Assembly: GCF_002113375.1 (NCBI RefSeq)
Contig: NZ_NEHO01000003.1
Span: 62,001 to 126,000 of the forward strand
Direction: 5' to 3'
Source of the DNA: Pseudomonas sp. R37(2017)
GTDB taxonomy: Bacteria > Pseudomonadota > Gammaproteobacteria > Pseudomonadales > Pseudomonadaceae
Length of the DNA: 64,000 nucleotides
Part shown: piece by piece, positions 8,737 through 17,034 of the stretch
Numbering within the stretch: position 1 is the first letter of the stretch
Layout: every line of letters starts with the position of its first letter
Made by a program: the position numbers and the translations under genes
Notes under the pieces: model-generated
Seen by the model: the letters and a program-made list of their open reading frames with translations, nothing else
Database searches by the model: none
Told to the model about the DNA's origin: nothing

Positions 8737-8919
8737 ATGCTGGAAGACGCGTTTTATGAATGTCCGTACTGTGGTGAGGAAGTCGAGACGACGGTGGATT
8801 TGTCCGGTGGCGATCAGACCTATATCGAGGACTGTCAGGTGTGCTGCCGGCCGATCACCTTCGTGTTGCAGGTTCATGAAGAGGAATGGCATCTCGAAGT
8901 GTTCAGTGAAAACGACTGA
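8737..8919 (+). CDS. CPXCG-motif cysteine-rich small protein
   Basis: A 60-residue protein with CPYCGEEVETTVDLSGGDQ near the start, followed by DCQVCCRP. The two CxxC pairs form a likely zinc ribbon. This family is common in gamma-proteobacteria and uncharacterised. The gene is followed 9 bases later by a DUF2007 gene, with which it is probably co-transcribed. Confidence 0.88.
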   Translation: MLEDAFYECPYCGEEVETTVDLSGGDQTYIEDCQVCCRPITFVLQVHEEEWHLEVFSEND

Positions 8920-8928
8920 GGGGCGTGT

Positions 8929-9189
8929 ATGCAGCGCATCTACGATCCGGAGAACTTGATGGAAGGCGAGTTGCTGCAAGGCATGCTCGCCAGCGAGGGC
9001 ATTGAGGCGCATCTGGTGGGCCGTGATCTGCTTGGCGGTTCCGGGGAGTTGCCGATCTATGGTCTGCTTGGGCTGTCGGTCGAGAACGACCAGGCCGAAT
9101 ACGCCCGCGAGCTGATCACCGCGTACAATGCTGCGCTGCCGCTGCCCGGCGATGAACCGGACAGCTTTCCCGGCACGCTGGTCTGTTAG
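8929..9189 (+). CDS. DUF2007 family putative signal-transducing protein
   Basis: An 86-residue protein with the family pattern: MQRIYDPENLMEGELLQGML, then GIEAHLVGRDLLGGSGELP and LLGLSVENDQAEYARELI. This is a small alpha/beta fold related to PII-type ferredoxin-like domains. It lies directly behind the CPXCG gene. Function not established. Confidence 0.85.
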   Translation: MQRIYDPENLMEGELLQGMLASEGIEAHLVGRDLLGGSGELPIYGLLGLSVENDQAEYARELITAYNAALPLPGDEPDSFPGTLVC

Positions 9190-9224
9190 GCTGGCGTTCG
9201 TTTGATCAAGAGTTGTGTTGCCCC

Positions 9225-9848
9225 ATGTGTGGACGTTATGCCCTGTTTCGCTGGAACCCCGCCTTTGCTGCGCTGCCCGGTTTTCCCGCCGATCAGCAGG
9301 CGCAGTGGAACATTTCTCCCAACGATTCGGTGTTGATGCTGCGGGCCGGGCCTGACGGCCAGCGTATGCTGGCCCGTGCCCGCTGGGGCCTGACGCCACC
9401 CTGGCTGACCGACCTGTCTCGTACTCCGGCCCACGCCCGCGCCGAAACCGTTGCCGAGCAACCGATGTTCCGTGAAGCCCTGCGCTTGCGCCGCTGCCTG
9501 TTGCCGGCCAATGGTTTCTACGAATGGCGCGGCACGACGCGCAAGCGCCCGTACTGGCTGACACCGGGGGAGGGCTCGTCATTGTTCTTTGCGGCGATCT
9601 GGGAAGCGTATCCAGTGCAGGAGCAGGTCTGGCTGAGTACCGCCGTGATAACCCAGCCGGCGGCGAGCCAGCGGCGCCCGTTGATTCTTGATGAGGCGGG
9701 GCAGGCGGCGTGGCTGGATCCCGAGACGCCATTGCATGCGTTACAAGCCTTGCTGGCCAGCGAGCCTGCCGCATTGCGCGAACGGGTGCTGGCCAACATG
9801 GTGAATGATCCGAAGCTCAATGGCCCGGAGTGTCTCACTCCGGGTTGA
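9225..9848 (+). CDS. SRAP (YedK/HMCES) family protein with altered active-site region
   Basis: SRAP proteins crosslink to abasic sites in single-stranded DNA through Cys2. The 207-residue product begins MCGRYALF, and the start is set at 9225 so that Cys is residue 2; an upstream ATG at 9213 would add four residues. Visible motifs: NISPND (29-34), RWGLTPPW (53-60), ARAET (71-75) and NGFYEWR (96-102, Glu100). The usual IHDRMP segment bearing the active-site His is replaced by ASQRRP (147-152), with a shorter loop before it. Confidence 0.87.
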   Translation: MCGRYALFRWNPAFAALPGFPADQQAQWNISPNDSVLMLRAGPDGQRMLARARWGLTPPWLTDLSRTPAHARAETVAEQPMFREALRLRRCLLPANGFYEWRGTTRKRPYWLTPGEGSSLFFAAIWEAYPVQEQVWLSTAVITQPAASQRRPLILDEAGQAAWLDPETPLHALQALLASEPAALRERVLANMVNDPKLNGPECLTPG

Positions 9849-9865
9849 TTCGGCGCCAGTTCAGG

Positions 9866-9945
9866 CCCCTTCGCGAGCAGGCTCGCTCCCACAGGGATTT
9901 GTGGTGTTCACAAAACCTGTGGGAGCGAGCTTGCTCGCGATGGGG
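9866..9945. repeat. Inverted pair of REP palindromes
   Basis: TCGCGAGCAGGCTCGCTCCC and its inverse GGGAGCGAGCTTGCTCGCGA face each other across about 25 bases. They lie between the converging SRAP and chemoreceptor genes. This is the CCCACAGG-tailed variant, as at 26917 and 36655. Confidence 0.9.
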
Positions 9946-9953
9946 CCTTGGGA

Positions 9954-12095
9954 TCAAACCCTGAACTGATTGATCAACCGCCGCTGCTGCTCGGCCAGCC
10001 TGGTCAAGTCCGCACTCGCCGCGCTCGACTCATCCGCGCCGCCGGCCACTTCGTTGGCCACCTGGCCGATGTTGATCACGTTGCGGTTGATGTCATCGGC
10101 TACGGCACTTTGCTCCTCGGCCGCGCTGGCAATCTGGGTGTTCATGTCGTTGATCACCGATACCGCCTGAGTGATGGTCTCCAGGGCTTCGGCGGCCTTG
10201 GAAGCGTGCAACACGCTTTCATCCGTGCGGTTCTGGCTGTCTTCCATGACTCGTACCACATCCCGCGTGCCTTGCTGCAGTTGCTGGATCATGGCCTGGA
10301 TTTCTTCGGTGGCCTTTTGTGTCTTCTGCGCCAGGTTGCGCACCTCGTCGGCCACTACGGCAAAGCCGCGGCCCTGTTCACCGGCGCGGGCGGCTTCGAT
10401 GGCTGCGTTCAGGGCCAGCAGGTTGGTCTGCTCGGCGATCCCGCGAATGGCGGTGAGGATGGCGTTGATGTTTTCGCTGTCCTTGGCCAGGGTTTGCACC
10501 ACGCCGACGGCCCGGCCGATCTCCACGGCGAGGGCGCCAATCGAGTTCGAGGTGTCGCGCACGATCTGCATGCCCTGGCTGGCGGCCTGATCGGCATGAC
10601 TGGCGGCCTGCGCGGCCTGGGTCGCATTGCGTGCCACGTCCTGGGCGGTGGCGGTCATTTCCTGCACGGCGGTGGCCACCTGATCGATCTCGGCCATCTG
10701 CTTGTGCACACCGGTGTTGGTGCGGATGGCGATGTCGGCGGTGTGTTCCGACGAATCGCTGACGCTCTGCACCGACGTCACCACTTGAGTGATCATCGCC
10801 TGCAACTTGGCCAGGAAAGTGTTGAAGCCTTTGGCGATCGAGCCCAGCTCATCGGCGCGGTCGCTGGTCAGGCGCCGTGTCAGGTCACCTTCGCCCTGGG
10901 CGATATCGTTGAGCATGGCGACCATTTGCTTAAGTGGGCGAGCGATACCGTGGCCCACCAGCCAGATCACCAGCAGACCGATACCGGCAATCACCAGGCC
11001 GACCATCGCCATGCCGAAGGTGTCGGATTTGCGTTGTGCGTCCAGGTCGGCCTGGAGTTTTTGCAGGTCGGCCATGACCGCGTCCAGCGGCAATTGCAGC
11101 ATCAGAGTCCAGCGGGCGTCGGTCTGGCCGATGCCGAAAGGCAGGTACAACTCGATCCGGCCCTGGGCCTTGTCGACCGTGTAGGTAACTTCGCCGCGCT
11201 TGAGATTGGCCATGTTGGCGATCTGCTTGCTGTCGAGGATGTCGCTGACTTTCTCGCCGAACTTGCTCGGGTCCTTGGTGTAGGCAACGATCCGGCCATT
11301 GCCGCCGATCAGGGCCATTTCACCGGCGCCGCTGTAGAGTTTCTGGTTGGCGCCCAGGAGCATTTCCTGGATGAAGTTCACCGACAGGTCGGCGCCGACG
11401 ATGCCCTGGAAGACGCCGTTGAGCATGATCGGCTCAATAAAGGAGGCGAGCATGACGATCTTGTCGCCGACCTTGTAAGGCGCCGGATCGATCACGCAGG
11501 ATTTCCTGGTTTCTTTCGAGCACAGGTAGTACTCGCTGGCGCGCACGCCAGTGGACAGGGTTTTCTGGTCGTCGACGTCCACCAGTTTGTCCAGGCCCAG
11601 GGTGCCGTCGTCGTTGCGGAACCACCACGGCAGGAAGCGTCCGTTGCTGGCGTCGATGCCGACCACCTGGGTGCCGACATAGGCCGCATCGTTGTGATCC
11701 AGTGCGTCTTTTTCCCAACCGATGTAAGTGCCGAGGATTTTCGGATTCTTGACCACGTTTTCCTTGATCAGGCCGATCAGTTGCTCGCGGCTGAGACTCA
11801 GGGCGGGCTGGCCATCGGCGCCCGGTGTGCCGATCAGGGCATTGACCCGTACGAGCCCGCCGGCAATCAGCAGGGGAGCTTCGAGTTCGCGCTGGATCTG
11901 GCTGACCTGGGTTTGTGCCAGGGATGTCAGGCGTTGTTCGATGACTTGCTCGAATTGGGCCTGCGTCCGCTCCTGGACCATGTCTTGCGTCCGGGCGCCG
12001 GAAAACAGTGCGTACACCACCAGCGCTGCCACGACACTAAGGACAATGGCGCCGGCAAGTGCCGCCACGGAAAACTGGATCGACTTGAACTTCAT
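9954..12095 (-). CDS. Methyl-accepting chemotaxis protein with a double Cache sensor
   Basis: A 713-residue chemoreceptor. Transmembrane segment 1 is at about residues 10-31. A long periplasmic region of about 310 residues with a double-Cache layout follows ([20 protein letters not shown], then [17 protein letters not shown]). Transmembrane segment 2 is at about 363-385, followed by a HAMP domain and a signalling domain with the hairpin tip [20 protein letters not shown] near residue 555. No C-terminal CheR-binding pentapeptide is seen. The aromatic, acidic Cache core would fit amine or amino-acid ligands, but the ligand is not settled. Confidence 0.92.
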   Translation of the reverse strand: MKFKSIQFSVAALAGAIVLSVVAALVVYALFSGARTQDMVQERTQAQFEQVIEQRLTSLAQTQVSQIQRELEAPLLIAGGLVRVNALIGTPGADGQPALSLSREQLIGLIKENVVKNPKILGTYIGWEKDALDHNDAAYVGTQVVGIDASNGRFLPWWFRNDDGTLGLDKLVDVDDQKTLSTGVRASEYYLCSKETRKSCVIDPAPYKVGDKIVMLASFIEPIMLNGVFQGIVGADLSVNFIQEMLLGANQKLYSGAGEMALIGGNGRIVAYTKDPSKFGEKVSDILDSKQIANMANLKRGEVTYTVDKAQGRIELYLPFGIGQTDARWTLMLQLPLDAVMADLQKLQADLDAQRKSDTFGMAMVGLVIAGIGLLVIWLVGHGIARPLKQMVAMLNDIAQGEGDLTRRLTSDRADELGSIAKGFNTFLAKLQAMITQVVTSVQSVSDSSEHTADIAIRTNTGVHKQMAEIDQVATAVQEMTATAQDVARNATQAAQAASHADQAASQGMQIVRDTSNSIGALAVEIGRAVGVVQTLAKDSENINAILTAIRGIAEQTNLLALNAAIEAARAGEQGRGFAVVADEVRNLAQKTQKATEEIQAMIQQLQQGTRDVVRVMEDSQNRTDESVLHASKAAEALETITQAVSVINDMNTQIASAAEEQSAVADDINRNVINIGQVANEVAGGADESSAASADLTRLAEQQRRLINQFRV

Positions 12096-12365
12096 GGGGG
12101 CTCCGCGCGGAAAAGGACGTCTGGCCAGGTGTATCGGCAGGGAGTAGCGCGGGCATGAGCGCGGCTGCTTGAAATGACTGTCATTGCATGCCGGATGTCG
12201 TAATTGAACACATGCACGGTGTGATGGGGGTGGGTTGCCGTCGAATGTGAATTTTTTCTACGGCGATGAGAGCTTTGTCCGAATTGTGCGTCTTACGACC
12301 ACTGTATCTGGCGTCGATACATTTCCACGCCTAGGATACGCGGCATGTTTTCAGGGAATTTTTCG

Positions 12366-13184
12366 ATGAACAAGATTTTGGTTGTCAGTGCACTGAGCGC
12401 CGCGCTGCTGCTCACCGGTTGCCAGTCGGTCCATACCACCAGTGGCGGCGCTGTGGGTGTCGAGCGCACGCAGTACATGTTCAGCATGTTGTCTGCGCAA
12501 GAGGTCGACCAGATGTACGCCCAGTCCTATCAGAAGACAGTGGGCGAGGCGTCCAACAAAGGTGTGTTGGACAAGACCAGCAACGAAGCCCGGCGGGTTC
12601 AGGTGATTGCCGACCGGCTGATTGCCCAGGCGCCGAACTTCCGTCCGGACGCGGCCCAGTGGAAGTGGGAAGTCAACCTGATCAAGAGCGATGAGCTCAA
12701 TGCCAACTGCGGCCCTGGCGGCAAGATCATCTTTTATACCGGACTGATCGACACCCTGAAGCTGACCGACGATGAGATCGCCGCGATCATGGGCCATGAA
12801 ATCGCCCATGCCCTGCGCGAGCACGGACGTGAAGCGATGTCCAGGGCTTATGGTATCGAAATGGCCAAGCAGGGCGCCGGCGCCTTGTTGGGATTGGGGC
12901 AGGACACCATGGCCCTGGCCGATACCGTGGCCAACTACGGCATGACCTTGCCCAACAGTCGCGCCAATGAAAACGAGGCGGACCTGATCGGTCTGGAACT
13001 GGCCGCCCGCGCCGGTTACAACCCGAATGCCGCGATTACCCTGTGGAACAAGATGAGCAAGGTCTCGGAAGGTGCGCCACCGGAGTTCATGAGCACTCAC
13101 CCGGCGTCGTCGAGCCGTATTGCGGCGTTGCAGGCGGCGATTCCGAAAGTCATGCCGCTGTACGAGCAGGCCAAGAAGTCCTGA
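12366..13184 (+). CDS. M48 family metallopeptidase lipoprotein
   Basis: A 272-residue periplasmic, lipid-anchored zinc protease. The signal peptide MNKILVVSALSAALLLTGC ends in a lipobox (LTGC, Cys19). The zinc motif HEIAH is in IMGHEIAHALREH at about residues 145-157, and the third ligand lies in ENEADLIGLELAARAGY. It belongs to the LoiP/YcaL/BepA group involved in outer-membrane protein quality control. The start at 12366 follows AGGGAA at proper spacing; an ATG at 12345 would precede the signal peptide with polar residues. Confidence 0.9.
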   Translation: MNKILVVSALSAALLLTGCQSVHTTSGGAVGVERTQYMFSMLSAQEVDQMYAQSYQKTVGEASNKGVLDKTSNEARRVQVIADRLIAQAPNFRPDAAQWKWEVNLIKSDELNANCGPGGKIIFYTGLIDTLKLTDDEIAAIMGHEIAHALREHGREAMSRAYGIEMAKQGAGALLGLGQDTMALADTVANYGMTLPNSRANENEADLIGLELAARAGYNPNAAITLWNKMSKVSEGAPPEFMSTHPASSSRIAALQAAIPKVMPLYEQAKKS

Positions 13185-13190
13185 CATCCC

Positions 13191-13294
13191 CCTGTAGGAG
13201 CGAGCATGCTCGCGATGGAGGCCCGAACAACGCTGGCATCCAGACTGCCCGCGTTATCGTTGACGACCATCGCGAGCTTGCTCGCTCCTACAGA
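13191..13294. repeat. Inverted pair of REP palindromes (BIME-like)
   Basis: CCTGTAGGAGCGAGCATGCT at the left and GAGCTTGCTCGCTCCTACAG at the right. The spacer ends in CGTTATCGTTGACGACC, nearly identical to the spacer of the pair at 2131 and, in inverse orientation, of the pair at 34245. Confidence 0.9.
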
Positions 13295-13304
13295 AGCATC
13301 TAGA

Positions 13305-13889
13305 TCAAACCCACCCGCTGCTCTGCATCGCCTTGTACACCGCGACAATCGCCAGGATGAAGAACGCCGACGCCGCCAGTCGGCGGATCAGTGTCAATGG
13401 CAATTTTTCGGCGGCAAAGTTACCCGCCAATACCACCGGTACGTTGGCAATCAGCATGCCGGCGGTGGTGCCGATGATCACCAGCCACAACTCTGGATAT
13501 TGCGCAGCCAGCATCACGGTCGCGATCTGCGTCTTGTCGCCGATTTCCGCCAGGAAGAACGCGATCAGCGTGGTCAGGAACGGCCCGAACTTGCGGGCGG
13601 TACTGGCTTCGTCGTCATCCATCTTGTCCGGCACCAGGGTCCACAGGGCGGTCGCGGCGAAGCTCACGGCAAGGATCCAGTGCAGCATCGTATCCGAGAA
13701 GAAACTGCCGACCCAGGCACCGACTGCACCGGCGGCTGCGTGGTTGGCCAGGGTCGCGGCGACGATACCGGCGATGATCGGCCAGGGCTTGCGAAAGCGG
13801 GCAGCGAGAATGAGCGCGAGCAGTTGCGTCTTGTCGCCGATTTCGGCCAAGGCAACGATTGCGGTAGGTACGAGCAGTGAATCCAGCAT
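13305..13889 (-). CDS. TMEM165/GDT1 (UPF0016) family manganese exporter
   Basis: A 194-residue inner-membrane protein with six predicted helices. It carries the two family motifs ExGDKT, seen as ALAEIGDKTQLLAL near residue 14 and FLAEIGDKTQIATV near residue 112; the internal repeat is typical. Vibrio MneA of this family exports Mn2+. The ATG at 13889 is chosen because it follows AGGA and starts MLDSLLVPTAIV. It is preceded by a yybP-ykoY manganese riboswitch, which strongly supports a Mn2+ efflux role. Confidence 0.9.
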   Translation of the reverse strand: MLDSLLVPTAIVALAEIGDKTQLLALILAARFRKPWPIIAGIVAATLANHAAAGAVGAWVGSFFSDTMLHWILAVSFAATALWTLVPDKMDDDEASTARKFGPFLTTLIAFFLAEIGDKTQIATVMLAAQYPELWLVIIGTTAGMLIANVPVVLAGNFAAEKLPLTLIRRLAASAFFILAIVAVYKAMQSSGWV

Positions 13890-13904
13890 CAGGGGTTTTC
13901 CTAA

Positions 13905-13970
13905 GGGGCGGGTCGACACGGCTATGACACGTACAGCCTTCCCGCCCCGGGTAAGGTGTGCGTGTCATAG
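13905..13970 (-). promoter_or_regulatory. Riboswitch expression platform: two interleaved inverted repeats
   Basis: Reading along the minus strand, the order is CTATGACACG (13970-13961), GGGGCGGG (13948-13941), CGTGTCATAG (13931-13922), CCCGCCCC (13912-13905). The first pairs perfectly with the third and the second with the fourth, so the two hairpins exclude each other. The second hairpin ends 2 bases before the AGGA ribosome-binding site of the exporter. No T-run follows, which suggests control of translation rather than termination. Confidence 0.7.
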
Positions 13971-13979
13971 GTCTTGTCA

Positions 13980-14113
13980 AACCCTGCGATCCATCTGGTG
14001 TGGATGCTTGGGTCGCATACGCCATGGTCTTTTGACCAAGTATGTTGACGCATGCCGGACGAGCGTGGCGCTCGTGGGAGACTACTCCCCTAGGACGGAG
14101 CGGATTCTGCCTA
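13980..14113 (-). ncRNA. yybP-ykoY (Mn2+) riboswitch aptamer, approximate bounds
   Basis: On the minus strand the leader of the TMEM165-type exporter contains the hallmark AGGGGAGTAGTC (about 14091-14080). Further on it has CAACATACTTGGTC, a GGTCAAAAGACC hairpin (about 14034-14023) and CATGGCGTATGCGACC. These are the conserved elements of yybP-ykoY riboswitches, which sense Mn2+ and often precede UPF0016 or MntP exporters. Boundaries are estimated; the expression platform lies between this aptamer and the start codon. Confidence 0.88.
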
Positions 14114-14153
14114 GGCAAAATCCATTCGGCAAGCCTTCATTTTCAAAAAAGTC

Positions 14154-15152
14154 TCAACCGCGTCTGGCCTGGTAGATTCTGAAACCCTGTCCTTCGGCCT
14201 TGATCGCGCATGCGCCAAGATGCTCTTCGATCAGCGGTTGATACTTCAGGAAGCTATTCGCTACAAGGCGAAGTTCGCCGCCGTTTTTCAGATGTTTGCT
14301 TGCTTTTCGCAGCAAGTTCTCCGTTGCGAAATAGTCGGTGTGCACGCCGGTATGGAACGGCGGATTGCTCAGGATCGTACTCAAGCCCATCGGCGCGGCA
14401 TCGATTCCGTCACCGGTAATCACCTCGGCTTCCAGACCATTGGCAGCCAGGGTCAGGCGACTGCTGGCGGCGGCAAAGGCGTCCACATCCAGCAACGTGA
14501 CCTGGTTGTGTGGGTAACGACGTTTCACCGTCGCCCCCAGAACTCCGGCGCCGCAACCGAAGTCGAGCAAGTGACCGCCGGGCAGCTTGTCCAGATGCTC
14601 CAGCAGCAGCGCGCTGCCGCGATCCAGGCGACCATGGCTGAAAACCCCCGGCAGGCTGATGACCTTCAGCGGGCCTTCGGCCAATGGCAGTTCGTAAGTC
14701 TGAGCCAGACTTTCCAGCGGTTTGGCTTCAGGTGCGTTGGCTACGGTGACCAGCCAGAGCTGGCAGTGTCGCGCGCTGTCGAGTTTGCGTGGCTTGCCGA
14801 ATGGATTGAGTTGTTTGGCGGCACCTTCGATGCCGCTTTTTTTCTCGCCGACCAGGTACAGCTCGCGGCCTGCCAGCCGCGAGGCGAGGGCGTTGAGGAT
14901 GTAGTCGGTCAGGTCCCTGGCCTTGGGCAGAAACACCACGGCGGCTTCGAAACCACGCTCCGGCGCGGTTACGCCAAAATGACTGCGCCCGGCGAAGCGG
15001 GCGTCCAGCGCGGCATGATCGCCGGCGTGCCAGCACCAGCCGTGGGCGTCGGGCAGACGGCCCAGCAGGTCGTCGGCGGGCAAACCGGCCAGCAACACCG
15101 AACCCTGGAATAACTCGGCCTGACGAAGCAGTACTTCACTGCGCGGATCCAT
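14154..15152 (-). CDS. rsmC: 16S rRNA (guanine(1207)-N2)-methyltransferase
   Basis: Methylates G1207 in the small ribosomal subunit. The 332-residue protein has the RsmC architecture: a degenerate N-terminal methyltransferase-like domain and a catalytic C-terminal one. The catalytic half shows [19 protein letters not shown], the SAM-binding [12 protein letters not shown] (about residues 191-202) and the base-binding motif SNPPFHTG (about 256-263). The start has a GGGAG ribosome-binding site. RlmG is a near relative, but the length and [10 protein letters not shown] block favour RsmC. Confidence 0.9.
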   Translation of the reverse strand: MDPRSEVLLRQAELFQGSVLLAGLPADDLLGRLPDAHGWCWHAGDHAALDARFAGRSHFGVTAPERGFEAAVVFLPKARDLTDYILNALASRLAGRELYLVGEKKSGIEGAAKQLNPFGKPRKLDSARHCQLWLVTVANAPEAKPLESLAQTYELPLAEGPLKVISLPGVFSHGRLDRGSALLLEHLDKLPGGHLLDFGCGAGVLGATVKRRYPHNQVTLLDVDAFAAASSRLTLAANGLEAEVITGDGIDAAPMGLSTILSNPPFHTGVHTDYFATENLLRKASKHLKNGGELRLVANSFLKYQPLIEEHLGACAIKAEGQGFRIYQARRG

Positions 15153-15185
15153 AACTGCTCCCGTGAAAAAAAGTGCCGCAGTTTA

Positions 15186-16151
15186 TCAACTGACGACCCG
15201 CAGCGCCTCACCGCTGAAGTACCCCAGTGCGTTTTCGGTTACTTGAGCAACGATTCGCTGGCGCGCTTCGCGGCTGCCCCAGGCATTGTGCGGGGTGACG
15301 ATCAGGCGCGGGATGTCGTGGGCCAGCAGCGGATTGCCGTTGACGGGAGGTTCGACGCTCAGCACGTCTGTGGCTGCGCCGCCCAGATGCCCGTTGCGCA
15401 AGGCGTCGGCCAGGGCCTGTTCGTCAATCAAGCCACCGCGTGCGGTGTTGACCACGAATGCGCCTGGCTTCATCGCAGCCAGTTCACGGGCGCCGATGAA
15501 GTGGCGGGTATGTTCGTTGAGCGGGCAGTGCAGGGTCAGGGCGTCGATTTGCGGCAGCAGTTCATCCAGCGGCAAACGGTCCGGCCGCGCGGGGCGCCCC
15601 GGAATCTGCCCCAGCAGCACGCGCATGCCGAAGGCTTCAGCCAGGCGGGCGACAGCACCCCCCAGTTCGCCGTGACCCAGCAGGCCGAGGGTTTTGCCTT
15701 CGAGTTCGACAATCGGGTAGTCCAGCAGGCAGAACTGTTTGGCCTGCTGCCAGCGGCCTGCGTCGATGGCTTTCTGATAATCGGCCAGGCGCGTGGCCAG
15801 GTTGAGCAACAGCATGATCGTGTGCTGTGCCACCGACGGTGTGCCGTAGCCCTGGCAGTTGCACACGGTGATTCCGTTGGCGCGGGCAGCGGCGAGGTCG
15901 ACGTTGTTGGTGCCGGTGGCGGTGATCAGGATCAGCTTGAGATCAGGGCTGGCGGCCATGGCGGCGGCATCGATCAGGATTTTGTTGCTGATGGCGACAG
16001 TGGCGCCCTTGAGGTGTTCGATGACTTGATCGGGCAAGGTCTGGGCGAACAATTTCAACTCGCTGAAACAACTGCGCAACGGGTTGAGGTCAAGGTCGCC
16101 GAGGTCCAGGGACGGGTGGTCGAGGAAAACGGCGCGGCGGGTATTCGTCAT
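15186..16151 (-). CDS. hprA: D-2-hydroxyacid dehydrogenase (hydroxypyruvate/glyoxylate reductase type)
   Basis: A 321-residue NAD(P)-dependent enzyme. The nucleotide-binding loop is seen as LGLLGHGELGGAVARLAEAF near residue 150. The catalytic residues Arg, Glu and His lie in VNTARGGLIDEQAL, ATDVLSVEPP and TPHNAWGS. It would reduce hydroxypyruvate or glyoxylate. The preceding in-frame TTG adds only one residue, so the ATG at 16151 is used. Its position next to rsmC matches hprA of P. aeruginosa as I recall; substrate specificity is inferred. Confidence 0.82.
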   Translation of the reverse strand: MTNTRRAVFLDHPSLDLGDLDLNPLRSCFSELKLFAQTLPDQVIEHLKGATVAISNKILIDAAAMAASPDLKLILITATGTNNVDLAAARANGITVCNCQGYGTPSVAQHTIMLLLNLATRLADYQKAIDAGRWQQAKQFCLLDYPIVELEGKTLGLLGHGELGGAVARLAEAFGMRVLLGQIPGRPARPDRLPLDELLPQIDALTLHCPLNEHTRHFIGARELAAMKPGAFVVNTARGGLIDEQALADALRNGHLGGAATDVLSVEPPVNGNPLLAHDIPRLIVTPHNAWGSREARQRIVAQVTENALGYFSGEALRVVS

Positions 16152-16243
16152 CAACTGTACCTTTTGTGCATTGAACTGAACGCGTAATCTGCTGAGCCTA
16201 CCAGATGAAATAAATAGTTACGCTTGGCCTGAAGGAGCCCCAC

Positions 16244-16873
16244 ATGTACTGGACAGAGTTCTTGACCGTCGCCCTGATTCACTTGCTGGCCGTGGCCAGC
16301 CCCGGCCCGGACTTTGCCGTGGTGGTACGTGAAAGTGTTACCCACGGTCGCCGCGCGGGCACATGGACCGCAATGGGCGTGGGTACGGCGATTTTCCTGC
16401 ACGTGGGGTACTCGCTGCTGGGTATCGGCCTGATCGTGTCCCAGTCGATCGTGCTGTTCAATGCCTTGAAGTGGGCCGCCGCCGCTTATCTGCTGTACAT
16501 CGGCTACAAGGCACTGCGCGCGCAACCGGCCAGGCCTGTGGCGGACGATCTGCACAAGGAGGCCGGCGAGCGCACGGCCCGTGGTGCCTTTGCCTCGGGT
16601 TTCGTCACCAACGGGCTCAACCCGAAAGCCACATTGTTCTTCCTCTCGTTGTTCACCGTGGTGATCAATCCGCACACGCCGCTGGCCGTGCAGGCCGGTT
16701 ACGGGGTTTACCTGGCAGCCGCGACAGCCGTCTGGTTCTGCCTGGTGGCGATGTTGTTCAGCCAGCAGCGCGTACGCGCCGGTTTCGCGCGCATGGGGCA
16801 CTGGTTCGACCGGACCATGGGCGCCGTGCTGATTGCGATTGGCGTAAAGCTGGCTTTTACCGAGATGCATTGA
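16244..16873 (+). CDS. LysE/RhtB family amino-acid exporter
   Basis: A 209-residue inner-membrane protein with about six helices. The family signature near the N-terminus is LLAVASPGPDFAVVVRESV (residues 12-30), and the mid-protein block is ASGFVTNGLNPKATLFFLSLF. GAAGGAG lies at ideal distance before the ATG. It is divergent from the hydroxyacid dehydrogenase. Proteins of this family export amino acids such as threonine or homoserine lactone; the substrate is not evident here. Confidence 0.88.
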   Translation: MYWTEFLTVALIHLLAVASPGPDFAVVVRESVTHGRRAGTWTAMGVGTAIFLHVGYSLLGIGLIVSQSIVLFNALKWAAAAYLLYIGYKALRAQPARPVADDLHKEAGERTARGAFASGFVTNGLNPKATLFFLSLFTVVINPHTPLAVQAGYGVYLAAATAVWFCLVAMLFSQQRVRAGFARMGHWFDRTMGAVLIAIGVKLAFTEMH

Positions 16874-17034
16874 TTTCGCAGGCGCGGCAGACAGCGAATC
16901 CCTGCAGGTGCTGGCTCAATGCCAGCATTTGTGGCGCTCTGCAAATCATTCCTTTGGCTGATTTGGCTGACGATCAAGGGCACTAAAGTGCGTACTTTCA
17001 GCCACGACCGTGCAGTCAGATTAAAGGGATTATT

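Noticed and set aside
9948..12158. Very long open frame opposite the chemoreceptor gene
   Set aside because: It is a mirror of the GC-rich coding strand, His/Gly/Val-rich, without family signature. The same applies to long frames opposite mqo, the aldo-keto reductase, murD-mraY and ftsA.
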